A DNA stretch of 64,000 nt, taken from NCBI RefSeq assembly GCF_042433055.1, contig NZ_JBHLWB010000009.1:186001-250000 (forward strand). The letters run 5' to 3'. This DNA is from Gallibacterium trehalosifermentans (lineage in GTDB: Bacteria > Pseudomonadota > Gammaproteobacteria > Enterobacterales > Pasteurellaceae). The notes beneath the pieces are model-generated. The model had not been told where the DNA came from. It worked only from the letters and a program-made list of their open reading frames with translations, and ran no database searches. The position numbers were made by a program, and so were the translations under genes. The stretch's first letter is position 1. Every line of letters begins with the position of its first letter. Shown here one piece after another: positions 17,140-25,899 of this stretch.

Positions 17140-18441
17140 ATGGCTAAAATTGATGAACCACAAATTATTGTCGGATTAGAAATCGGCACATCGAAAGTTA
17201 TTGCTGTTGTTGGTGAGTTATTGCCTGACGGTGTAGTAAATGTTATCGGTGTTGGAAGTTGTCCGTCAAAAGGTATTGATAAAGGAAGTATTACAGATTT
17301 AGAAGCGGTGGTGAATTCGATTCGACGAGCGATTGAAGCTGCAGAATCTGTTGCTGATTTAAAATTAATCGCTAGAGTTACCTTAGCCATTACAGGCGAA
17401 CATATTAAAAGCTTAAATGAGAGTGGGTTTGTTGCCTTATCTGGTGAGGTAACACCAGTAGAGGTTGACGAAGCAATGCATATTGCAAGCTCGGTTAAAG
17501 TAGGCGATGGATTAACTGTGTTGCACGTTATTCCGCAAGAATATGCAGTTGATCAGCAAATGAATATTAAAAACCCGCTTGGTTTACAAGGTGTTCGTTT
17601 AACAGCACAAGCCCATCTAATTGCTTGCCATCAAGATTGGTTGGTGAATTTACGTAAAGCTGTAGAGCGCAGTGGTTTGAAAGTAGATGATATTGTTTTC
17701 TCAGGATTAGCATCTAGTTATTCTGTATTAAGTGAAGAAGAAAAGGAACTTGGTGTCTGTTTGATTGATATTGGCGCTGGAACAATGGAGATTTTAGTCT
17801 TCACAGATGGTGCTTTACGTTATAGTAAAGTCATTCCTCATGCGGGTAATCGTGTAACTGACGATGTTGCGCAAGGTATTTTTACCTCAAGAACGAACTC
17901 AGAAAATATCAAAGTGAATTATGGTTGCGCCGTATTGCCTTCAGCATATGAAAATCGGAAAGCCTCAGCAGATAAAGTAATTGAGGTACCTGGAATAGGT
18001 GGTCGTAAATCACAGAAAATAACAAAAGAATTCTTATCGTTGATTATTTCTTCACGTTATAAAGAGTTATTAGGGCAGGTAAATAAAGAGTTAGAGATAT
18101 TGAAACAGCAGTTAAAAGAGAATAATGTACCGTCTGAATTGATTGCTGGTGTAGTATTAACTGGTGGTGGCGCATTAATTGATGGTATGTTGGAGTGTGC
18201 AACAGAAGTTTTTGGACAGCAGGTACAAGTAAAAATCGGAACCCCACTTAATATTACTGGTTTAACAGATTATGTTGATAAACCACAATATGCAACAGTG
18301 CTAGGATTATTACAATATACTTATTATCAGTCATCAGGAATACAGCCACAAATTAAAGGAATAAGTGGAGAATCATTAAAAACAAACAAAATAGGCAGTT
18401 TTGTTAAAAAATTTTTTAATAAAGTGAAGTCTGAGTTTTGA
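17140..18441 (+). CDS. ftsA: Cell division protein FtsA (actin-like)
   Basis: FtsA is the actin-fold protein that binds FtsZ polymers and tethers them to the membrane. Nucleotide-binding motifs are IVGLEIGTSKVIAVVGE at the start, CLIDIGAGTMEILVF in the middle and GVVLTGGGALIDGM near residue 340. The C-terminal end GSFVKKFFNKVKSEF is an amphipathic helix of the membrane-targeting type. At 433 residues it is slightly longer than the E. coli protein. The gene precedes ftsZ by 73 bp, a gap wide enough for extra control of ftsZ. Confidence 0.97.
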   Translation: MAKIDEPQIIVGLEIGTSKVIAVVGELLPDGVVNVIGVGSCPSKGIDKGSITDLEAVVNSIRRAIEAAESVADLKLIARVTLAITGEHIKSLNESGFVALSGEVTPVEVDEAMHIASSVKVGDGLTVLHVIPQEYAVDQQMNIKNPLGLQGVRLTAQAHLIACHQDWLVNLRKAVERSGLKVDDIVFSGLASSYSVLSEEEKELGVCLIDIGAGTMEILVFTDGALRYSKVIPHAGNRVTDDVAQGIFTSRTNSENIKVNYGCAVLPSAYENRKASADKVIEVPGIGGRKSQKITKEFLSLIISSRYKELLGQVNKELEILKQQLKENNVPSELIAGVVLTGGGALIDGMLECATEVFGQQVQVKIGTPLNITGLTDYVDKPQYATVLGLLQYTYYQSSGIQPQIKGISGESLKTNKIGSFVKKFFNKVKSEF

Positions 18442-18514
18442 GATTCTTTATTTTTGGCATACAATAAACAGAATGTCATAATGTTTTTAAATGGTTATAT
18501 AAGAGAGAGCAAAT

Positions 18515-19723
18515 ATGTTATTTGAACCTATTGACGAAATAGTTCAAGATGCTGTTATTAAAGTCATCGGCGTTGGTGGTGGTGGCGGTAACGCATTAAA
18601 CCACATGGTGCAAGATGAATTCAATGGTGTTGAATTCTTTTCAGTAAATACTGATGCACAAGCACTTCGTAAAAGTCTAGCGCCACAAACAATTCAAATT
18701 GGCGCTGAAATTACCAAAGGTCTTGGAGCTGGTGCGAAACCAGATATTGGACGCCAAGCAGCAGAGGAAGATCGTGAAGCCTTACGTAATATGTTAGAAG
18801 GGGCGGATATGGTATTTATCGCGGCAGGAATGGGCGGTGGTACAGGAACAGGTGCAGCGCCAATAATTGCTCAAGTAGCAAAAGAGTTGGGTATTTTGAC
18901 TGTTGCAGTGGTAACAAAACCGTTCAAGTTTGAAGGGAAAAAACGAATGCAGTTTGCCGAATCAGGTATCCAAGAGCTGGCTAAGTATGTGGATTCTCTG
19001 ATTACAATTCCAAATGATAAATTATTAAAAGTATTAGGTAAAAATATCTCATTCCTTGAGGCATTAGGTGCGGCGAATGATGTTTTACGTAATGCAGTAC
19101 GTGGTATTTCAGATATCATCACTTCCCCAGGCTTAATTAACGTTGACTTTGCAGACGTAAGAACGGTAATGTCAGAAATGGGATACGCTATGATGGGAAC
19201 GGGAATTGCATCAGGTGAAGTGGGTGATGGACGTGCTGAAAAAGCTGCACAGGAGGCGATTGCTAGCCCATTATTAGAAGATATTGATATTTCTGGTGCA
19301 AAAGGCGTATTAGTAAATATTACGACGAGCGGTTTCAATTTTGCAATGGGGGAATTTGAAGCAGTAGGTGAAACTATTCATGCTTTTGCTGCAGAAGATG
19401 CCACTGTAGTTATTGGTACCAGCGTGAATCCAGATTTGCCTGAAAATGAATTGCGAGTAACGATTGTTGCAACAGGGATTGGTAATCGTAATGTAACAGG
19501 TGAACCACGCCTTGAGATTGTGGCAAATAACCCGCAAAATGAGGCTAAAAATATTGGTTATCAATTACCGCCATTAAGCGAAACTGCACATATTGATCAA
19601 TTCAGTAGAACGATTGAGAATTCAGTGGGTGGCGCAAGTAATGGTAATGCAGTGAAGAAAACTGCAGTAGATGAGTCAAAATTATTTGATATACCAACTT
19701 TCTTGCGTAAAAACGCGAATTAA
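18515..19723 (+). CDS. ftsZ: Cell division GTPase FtsZ
   Basis: FtsZ is the tubulin homologue that forms the cytokinetic ring. It carries the N-terminal VIGVGGGGGNALNHM, the tubulin signature GGGTGTGAAP starting at residue 107, the T7 synergy-loop region NVDFADVRTVM, and a conserved C-terminal tail (DIPTFLRK) that binds FtsA and other partners. The length of 402 residues is normal. The start follows AAGAGAGAGC. lpxC lies 54 bp downstream. Confidence 0.98.
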   Translation: MLFEPIDEIVQDAVIKVIGVGGGGGNALNHMVQDEFNGVEFFSVNTDAQALRKSLAPQTIQIGAEITKGLGAGAKPDIGRQAAEEDREALRNMLEGADMVFIAAGMGGGTGTGAAPIIAQVAKELGILTVAVVTKPFKFEGKKRMQFAESGIQELAKYVDSLITIPNDKLLKVLGKNISFLEALGAANDVLRNAVRGISDIITSPGLINVDFADVRTVMSEMGYAMMGTGIASGEVGDGRAEKAAQEAIASPLLEDIDISGAKGVLVNITTSGFNFAMGEFEAVGETIHAFAAEDATVVIGTSVNPDLPENELRVTIVATGIGNRNVTGEPRLEIVANNPQNEAKNIGYQLPPLSETAHIDQFSRTIENSVGGASNGNAVKKTAVDESKLFDIPTFLRKNAN

Positions 19724-19777
19724 AAATAAGCAATGAAAAGTTTCAATGATAATTAATCATTGGTAACTGGAGTCATT

Positions 19778-20695
19778 ATGATGAGACAAAGAACATTAAA
19801 ACAAAGTGTAAAAGTTACAGGAATCGGGCTTCATAGTGGTAAGAAAGTTACGCTTACGTTACGCCCAGCGCCTGTAAATACTGGTATTATTTATTGTCGT
19901 ACTGATTTACCAGAAGTGGTTTCTTTTGTGGCGGATCCACATCTGATCCGAGATACAACACTTTGTACTTGTATGATCAATGATGATGGTGTGCGTATTT
20001 CTACTGTTGAACATCTTAATTCTGCTTTAGCTGGATTAGGAATTGATAACATCATCATTGAAGTTGATGCGCCAGAAATTCCAATTATGGACGGTAGTGC
20101 AAGCCCATTTGTTTATTTACTGTTAGATGCTGGAATTGAGGAACAAGACGCTGCGAAGAAATTTCTTCGCATTAAGAAGAATATACGTGTTGAAGATGGC
20201 GATAAATGGGCGGAATTTAAGCCATATAATGGTTTTAAATTGGATTTCACTATTAATTTTAAACACCCAGCAATTAGTAATGATGTCGCCCATTATCAAT
20301 TAGAATTTTCAACAAAAGCATTCATTCAACAAATTAGTCGAGCAAGAACGTTTGGCTTTATGCGTGATATTGAATATTTACAATCTCACGGACTTGCGCT
20401 AGGCGGTAGTTTAGATAATGCTATTGTATTAGATGACTATCGTATTTTGAATGAAGAAGGGTTGCGTTTTAAAGATGAATTAGTACGTCATAAATTACTC
20501 GATGCGATTGGTGATCTTTATATGGCTGGACACAATATTATTGGTGAGTTTACTGCATATAAATCAGGTCATGATCTTAATAATAAATTAATCCGTGCCG
20601 TATTAGCAGACCAAGAGGCATGGGAACTTGTTTCATTAGATGAAAAAGAACAAGCAACACAAGGATATTTGGCGCCTAATCAAGTACTCATTTAA
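19778..20695 (+). CDS. lpxC: UDP-3-O-acyl-N-acetylglucosamine deacetylase LpxC
   Basis: LpxC is the zinc deacetylase that commits UDP-GlcNAc to lipid A. Zinc ligands sit in TVEHLNSALAG (about residue 79) and in HKLLDAIGDLYMAGH, where the catalytic histidine of HNIIGEF follows. An upstream in-frame TTG at 19760 adds six residues. The ATG at 19778 is better placed, 5 nt after GGAG; the next codon (19781) is also ATG. The product is 305 residues, like E. coli LpxC. It closes the dcw cluster and is followed by a terminator. The secM-secA genes that follow lpxC in E. coli are absent. Confidence 0.97.
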   Translation: MMRQRTLKQSVKVTGIGLHSGKKVTLTLRPAPVNTGIIYCRTDLPEVVSFVADPHLIRDTTLCTCMINDDGVRISTVEHLNSALAGLGIDNIIIEVDAPEIPIMDGSASPFVYLLLDAGIEEQDAAKKFLRIKKNIRVEDGDKWAEFKPYNGFKLDFTINFKHPAISNDVAHYQLEFSTKAFIQQISRARTFGFMRDIEYLQSHGLALGGSLDNAIVLDDYRILNEEGLRFKDELVRHKLLDAIGDLYMAGHNIIGEFTAYKSGHDLNNKLIRAVLADQEAWELVSLDEKEQATQGYLAPNQVLI

Positions 20696-20726
20696 TACCA
20701 TTAAATCTCTTATAACCATAAATTGA

Positions 20727-20750
20727 AACGCACCATTAGGTGCGTTTTTT
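20727..20750 (+). terminator. Rho-independent terminator of the dcw cluster
   Basis: A perfect 8-bp stem, AACGCACC with GGTGCGTT around the loop ATTA, is followed by a T run. It ends transcription from lpxC and sits between convergent lpxC and rarA. Confidence 0.85.
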
Positions 20751-20786
20751 ATTGATACTATTTTTGATTTCAGATACTTTCATTGA

Positions 20787-22115
20787 TTATTTGCTTGCAT
20801 CTTGATCTAACTGAGCTAACCAATCCAATTTTTGCTTAATTTTGATTTCCATACCACGTTCATTAGGGAAATAAAGTTTGGTACCTTTTAATGGTTCAGG
20901 AAAATAATTTTCACCCGCTGCATAGGCATTTGGTTCATTATGAGCATAGCGATAATTTTTTCCAACACCTAAGTTTTTCATTAATTGGGTTGGCGCATTG
21001 CGTAAATGAATAGGCACATCAAAATCAGGATATTCAGTGGCAAGTTTTTTAGCTTGATGAAATGCAAGATAAACTGCGTTACTTTTTGGTGCAGCGGCAA
21101 GATAAACAATCGCTTGTGCGATAGCTCTTTCACCCTCAGCAGCTCCCACGCGAGTGTAACAATCCCAAGCATTCAGAGCGATATCCATCGCGCGAGGATC
21201 GGCGTTACCAATATCTTCTGAAGCAATCGCTAATAGACGGCGAGCGACATATAAAGGATCGCCACCAGCGGTAATAATCCGAGCATACCAATATAATGCA
21301 GCATCTGGCGCCGAACCTCGAATAGATTTATGAACGGCAGAAATCAAGTCATAATACCGATCGCCTTGCTTATCAAAACGTGCTTGCCGCTCACCAAGGA
21401 TATCGACCATTAATTGTTGAGTAAGCTGTTTACCTTGTGGCGTATCATCTGCCATATCAACCATCAATTCTAAACAGTTTAAGGCTAGGCGGGCATCGCC
21501 ATTCACATATTCTGCCAACGTATGTAATAATCCATCTTCGAGTTGTAGTGCTAAATTACCGTAACCATTTTTGGGATCAGCAATAGCACGTTGTAGAATA
21601 TCTACAATATCTGTAATAGCTAAGGATTTTAATAGATACACTCTTGCACGAGATAACAATGCAGGATTGAGCTCAAATGAGGGGTTTTCAGTCGTTGCTC
21701 CAATAAAAATAATGGTACCATCTTCAATATAAGGCAAAAACGCATCTTGTTGTGATTTATTGAAACGGTGTACTTCATCGACAAACAGTAAGGTTTGTTG
21801 CCCAGCGAATTGATTTTGTTTAGCTCGATCAATCGCTTCACGAATATCTTTTACCCCACTGGTTACTGCAGAAAGGTATTCCACTTTTGCATTTAACCGA
21901 CAAGCAATAATTTCTGCTAATGTTGTTTTACCTGTTCCAGGTGGTCCCCATAAAATCATGGAGTGAGCATGACCTGCTTCAATTGCTTTGCGTAGTGGCT
22001 TACCTTTATCTAATAGATGCGTCTGCCCAAAATAATTGTCTAGTGTTGTAGGACGCATTCGAGCAGCCAATGGGCGAAAATCATCATTGGCAAAGTTAAG
22101 ATCTAAGTTATTCAT
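20787..22115 (-). CDS. rarA: Replication-associated recombination protein A (AAA+ ATPase)
   Basis: RarA (MgsA, YcaJ) is a clamp-loader-like AAA+ ATPase acting at stalled replication forks. The 442-residue protein starts with the typical RPTTLDNYFGQTHLL segment. Walker A is GPPGTGKTTLAE (about residues 57-67) and Walker B is LLFVDEVHRFNK. The sensor region GATTENPSFELNPALLSR and the C-terminal tetramerization domain (RRLLAIASEDIGNADPRA) are also clear. It lies 3 nt behind lolA, in the order ftsK-lolA-rarA that E. coli also has. Confidence 0.97.
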   Translation of the reverse strand: MNNLDLNFANDDFRPLAARMRPTTLDNYFGQTHLLDKGKPLRKAIEAGHAHSMILWGPPGTGKTTLAEIIACRLNAKVEYLSAVTSGVKDIREAIDRAKQNQFAGQQTLLFVDEVHRFNKSQQDAFLPYIEDGTIIFIGATTENPSFELNPALLSRARVYLLKSLAITDIVDILQRAIADPKNGYGNLALQLEDGLLHTLAEYVNGDARLALNCLELMVDMADDTPQGKQLTQQLMVDILGERQARFDKQGDRYYDLISAVHKSIRGSAPDAALYWYARIITAGGDPLYVARRLLAIASEDIGNADPRAMDIALNAWDCYTRVGAAEGERAIAQAIVYLAAAPKSNAVYLAFHQAKKLATEYPDFDVPIHLRNAPTQLMKNLGVGKNYRYAHNEPNAYAAGENYFPEPLKGTKLYFPNERGMEIKIKQKLDWLAQLDQDASK

Positions 22116-22118
22116 TTA

Positions 22119-22739
22119 TTAGTTACTACTTTTACGTTGATCATCTAATTCAGCACCTTTTGGTAACGTAAATTTAAACAACGAATTAGGTAATTCAGCG
22201 GTATTGATATTGCGTAAAATATAGAGATTAGCTTGTCCATCTTTTTCAATCGTACTAAAGCTATTCAATAGCCCATCGGCATTAATTTTAATCGTAAATT
22301 GTTTGATATGGCTTTTATTATTACGAGGGGTTAAAGTAAAAACATCATCTTTTTGCTCTACTTGATAATTTGCCCAATGGCGTTGATCATTACTGGTTAA
22401 TAGAACAAATGGTGTGTTGTTGACTGCGTCATTTACCCAATTTGCAGTAGCTTGTTCGACAAATGGATCATAAAACCATAGGGTTTTACCGTCTGCGATC
22501 ATTTCACTTTCTTGCGGTGAAGTAATGGTCATTTTAAATAAATTAGGGTGTTTAATTTGTAATGTGCCTTCGCCCTGCTGTATGACTTTTCCATCTGCAT
22601 CAGAAACTCGTTGTTGGAAGCTGCTACTAAGAGAACTGATATGATTTAAACGTTGCTGTAATTCAGATTTAGCATCTGCTAATGCGTGATTGGTAAAGAG
22701 CAATGTTGCAACGCTTAATAAACCGAATAATTTTTGCAT
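22119..22739 (-). CDS. lolA: Outer-membrane lipoprotein carrier protein LolA
   Basis: LolA carries lipoproteins across the periplasm from LolCDE to LolB. The 206-residue precursor opens with a signal peptide (positively charged start, hydrophobic LLSVATLLF, cleavage predicted after ALA at about residue 21). The mature part shows the family pattern, including LNHISSLSSSFQQRV and MTITSPQESEMIADGKTLW with a final FTLPKGAELDDQR. It follows ftsK by 11 nt and has a good ribosome binding site (AAGGAGAAG). Confidence 0.96.
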   Translation of the reverse strand: MQKLFGLLSVATLLFTNHALADAKSELQQRLNHISSLSSSFQQRVSDADGKVIQQGEGTLQIKHPNLFKMTITSPQESEMIADGKTLWFYDPFVEQATANWVNDAVNNTPFVLLTSNDQRHWANYQVEQKDDVFTLTPRNNKSHIKQFTIKINADGLLNSFSTIEKDGQANLYILRNINTAELPNSLFKFTLPKGAELDDQRKSSN

Positions 22740-22750
22740 AACTTCTCCTT

Positions 22751-25636
22751 TTAATAACTATTTCTTGGCGCAAGGATCTCACGTTTACCATTAGTTGGCG
22801 ATGAAAGAATACCTTGTTGTTCCATTTGATCTAAGATACGTGCTGCCCGTGGAAAGCCTAAGCCTAAACGACGTTGTAAGAATGAGGCAGAAGTATTGCC
22901 ACTGCTTAATACAACCTCTACTGCTTCATCAAATTTTTCATCAAGATCACCACTGTTGCTATCGCTATTATTTGAATCATCATTCTCTTCGCTATTTTCA
23001 ACAATTTCTGCTAAATAGTTCGGTTTGCCCCTTGCTCGCCAATCGCTCGCGACTCGGACGACTTCATCATCAGTCATATAAGCACCGTGTACTCGAATAA
23101 GATCACCTTGACCAGAATAGAGCATATCTCCTTTACCAAGTAGGGCTTCTGCGCCAGATTGGTCTAAAATAGTGCGAGAATCAATTTTACTTGCGACAGT
23201 AAAAGCAATACGGCTTGGAATATTCGCTTTAATTAATCCAGTAATTACATCTACCGATGGGCGCTGGGTGGCGAGAATTAAATGAATACCGATTGCTCGA
23301 GCTTTCTGTGCTAAACGTGCAATTAACTCTTCTACTTGTTTGCCAACAATCATCATTAAATCAGCAAATTCATCGACTATCACAACAATGTAAGGCAATT
23401 TTTCTAATGCTGGTGGCATGGAATCCATGGTATCGCCAGGTCGCCAAATTGGGTTTGGAATAGGGAGATTCATTTCGCTAGCTTGGTCAATTTTGCTATT
23501 AAACCCTTCAATATTACGAACGTGTAATGCGGTGAGTAGTTGATAACGACGTTCCATTTCATCGACACACCAGCGTAATGCGTTTGCTGCTTTATTCATA
23601 TCAGTTACGACATTTGTTAGCAAGTGCGGAATATCGTTATACATAGAAAGTTCTACCTGTTTTGGATCAATCATAATGAATTTTACTTCATCAGGTTTGA
23701 CTTTAAATAACAGACTTAAAATCATCGCATTGACCCCAACTGATTTCCCAGAACCAGTTGATCCTGCGACTAATAGATGTGGCATTTTAGCTAAATCAAC
23801 AACAACTGTTTTTCCGCTAATATCTTTTCCTAATGCCATGGAAAGTGGTGATTTCGCTTGATGGAACTCATTGCTACTCAACACTTCCCTTAATAATACA
23901 CTATGGCGTCGATCATTTGGTGTTTCGATACCAATGTAAGGTTTGCCTGGAATAACTTCAGCAATACGAATAGAACGGAACATTAATGCACGCGCTAAAT
24001 CAGTATCAATACTGGTTACTTTAGCGGCTTTTGTACCTGGTTGTAATTCAATTTCGTAACGTGTTACCACTGGACCAATCGTTACATTACGCACAGTTGC
24101 TTGTACCCCAAAATTACGTAATTGGTGTTCAATGCGACGTGAAGTTTCTTGAATTTCTGCTTCAGTAATATTTGTCGTCATTGCTTTTCCTTCATTTAAT
24201 AAATCAAGGCTTGGTAATGGTGTTGTTGGTTTCACGGTTGAAATGGGATCAGGTTGCAACAATGGGTGGACCAATGTATTAGCATAGGGTTTATAGTTAG
24301 GGGAAGTTACCATTGTTTCAGGTAATTCTTCATTTTCATCTGCTGATTCGGTGGATAAGAGATGATGAAGCGTGCCTTCTTGATTTAATGCTTTTGCTCG
24401 ACTAACTATTTCAGCTTGCTTTTCTTGCTGTATTGCCAAGAATTCTTGTCTTAAACGGTCATCTTGATTGTCATCAACTACTTCGTCATTATTTGTATTA
24501 GTTGTTGTTAAATTAACAGTAGGCATTGCTGTTTCAGTTGTACTGTCTGGTTGCCGCCATTGTTCATGTGCTTGAAAAGTAGCAATGTTCTCTTTAGCTG
24601 ATGAATTTTGTAACGTTGTAGATAAAGAGACTTTAGGTAAATCGGTAATCTCATTTGTATCAAAAACAGGAAATTCAACCTTATTTAAATTGTCTTCTTG
24701 AGGTTGAAAAGGGGACTGAGAAAATGCTGTTGTCGTTGTAACTGGCTGCGTTATCGTTTCGGTTGATTCAATGGTAGAACTATTCTCATGGTATGAAGAG
24801 CTTTCTGGTGATGTTGTTAAACCAAAAATCGTAGGGTTAACAAATTGATCTTGTTGTATAGTTGTTACAGCAGTGTTATTAGAGGTAACTTCAGTAACTC
24901 TATCAGATTGTCTTGGTAATGGTAATTCAATTTGTTCATAATTATCGAGGGGTTTTGCAGTTTCTATGGTTGGTTCTTCTATTGATTTATTTTCATCTGA
25001 TGTGTTTTCATCATTAGCCATAAGCCAATGATAAAAACGAGAGAAGTTTTTAATAAAGGAATGACCTATAGAAAGGATAAAGCCGATAATTAATGTGGTA
25101 AGAGTGATTAGTGATAAAATCCATGTACCAACATAAGGTATAACAAAATGAGAAATAGCAGCTCCAATTACACCACCAGAAAGATGATAGGGACTATTAG
25201 GTAAATAGAGTGCAGCAAGTGTAGCTAAGCTAATCAAAAATAAGAAAAAGCCAAAGGTACGCAAGAAGAAAATTCCACCTTTAAATTCAGTAATAGGGTG
25301 ATAGCGTAGCAGGTAAAGTGGGATTAAAAAGACAAAAAATGGAATTAAATTCCCAACAGACCCAAATAAGGCAAATATAATATCAATTAACCAAGCGCCT
25401 ACAACACCAGCTTTATTAACAATAACAGTTTGGTTACTTGCTATCGTCCAAGCATTATCCTCAGGATAATATGATGTCCAAGCAACTAATAAATATAAGC
25501 CAAAACAAGCAATTAAAAATAGCCCTAGATTAAAGAGATAAAGATTTGAACTAAGGTATTCTCTTTTGATTTCAACTTGCTTGAACTGGGATAAATTGAG
25601 GTTATTGAGTTTGATATTTTTAATTTTATTCATCAT
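22751..25636 (-). CDS. ftsK: DNA translocase FtsK
   Basis: FtsK pumps chromosome ends through the closing septum and activates XerCD recombination at dif. At 961 residues it is shorter than E. coli FtsK because the linker is shorter. The N-terminal domain has four or five membrane segments (up to about residue 200). A low-complexity T-, Q- and E-rich linker follows to about residue 480. The motor has Walker A GSTGSGKSVGVN and Walker B IVVIVDEFADLMM. The C-terminal winged-helix gamma domain (FLQRRLGLGFPRAARILDQM) reads the polar KOPS sequences. Two consecutive ATGs open the frame. Confidence 0.97.
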   Translation of the reverse strand: MMNKIKNIKLNNLNLSQFKQVEIKREYLSSNLYLFNLGLFLIACFGLYLLVAWTSYYPEDNAWTIASNQTVIVNKAGVVGAWLIDIIFALFGSVGNLIPFFVFLIPLYLLRYHPITEFKGGIFFLRTFGFFLFLISLATLAALYLPNSPYHLSGGVIGAAISHFVIPYVGTWILSLITLTTLIIGFILSIGHSFIKNFSRFYHWLMANDENTSDENKSIEEPTIETAKPLDNYEQIELPLPRQSDRVTEVTSNNTAVTTIQQDQFVNPTIFGLTTSPESSSYHENSSTIESTETITQPVTTTTAFSQSPFQPQEDNLNKVEFPVFDTNEITDLPKVSLSTTLQNSSAKENIATFQAHEQWRQPDSTTETAMPTVNLTTTNTNNDEVVDDNQDDRLRQEFLAIQQEKQAEIVSRAKALNQEGTLHHLLSTESADENEELPETMVTSPNYKPYANTLVHPLLQPDPISTVKPTTPLPSLDLLNEGKAMTTNITEAEIQETSRRIEHQLRNFGVQATVRNVTIGPVVTRYEIELQPGTKAAKVTSIDTDLARALMFRSIRIAEVIPGKPYIGIETPNDRRHSVLLREVLSSNEFHQAKSPLSMALGKDISGKTVVVDLAKMPHLLVAGSTGSGKSVGVNAMILSLLFKVKPDEVKFIMIDPKQVELSMYNDIPHLLTNVVTDMNKAANALRWCVDEMERRYQLLTALHVRNIEGFNSKIDQASEMNLPIPNPIWRPGDTMDSMPPALEKLPYIVVIVDEFADLMMIVGKQVEELIARLAQKARAIGIHLILATQRPSVDVITGLIKANIPSRIAFTVASKIDSRTILDQSGAEALLGKGDMLYSGQGDLIRVHGAYMTDDEVVRVASDWRARGKPNYLAEIVENSEENDDSNNSDSNSGDLDEKFDEAVEVVLSSGNTSASFLQRRLGLGFPRAARILDQMEQQGILSSPTNGKREILAPRNSY

Positions 25637-25670
25637 TGTTTTTGATATATTTTTTATCTAGTTTTTAGCA

Positions 25671-25705
25671 CCAATTTAGGTTGCTATGATAACAACTCAA
25701 ATTGG
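25671..25705. repeat. Imperfect inverted repeat upstream of ftsK
   Basis: CCAATTTAGGTTG (25671-25683) pairs with CAACTCAAATTGG (25693-25705) at 11 of 13 positions around a 9-nt loop. There is no T tract. It lies 35-69 bp upstream of the ftsK start, so an operator or leader hairpin is possible; no regulator is recognised. Confidence 0.4.
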
Positions 25706-25847
25706 GTTAGACAAATTAAGAGTTAGATGATTTCTAACTATAATATTAAATTATTTAGTATAGATAGAATGATAGATAATGTTTTTGTGTGAATATAATT
25801 TGTTAATCATTAGATAGGTAGTATAAGTTTTTTAGATACATTTAACT

Positions 25848-25874
25848 ACCGCACTTCTTCTTAAAAAGTGCGGT
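25848..25874. terminator. Inverted pair of DNA uptake sequences behind the catalase gene
   Basis: ACCGCACTT (25848-25856) and AAGTGCGGT (25866-25874) are two perfect uptake-signal cores in inverted orientation, 9 nt apart, 25 nt beyond the catalase stop codon. In Haemophilus-type Pasteurellaceae such pairs often act as terminators. The T tract here is poor, so termination is likely but not proven. Confidence 0.7.
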
Positions 25875-25899
25875 AATTATAACAGCAAGTTTGAAATTG

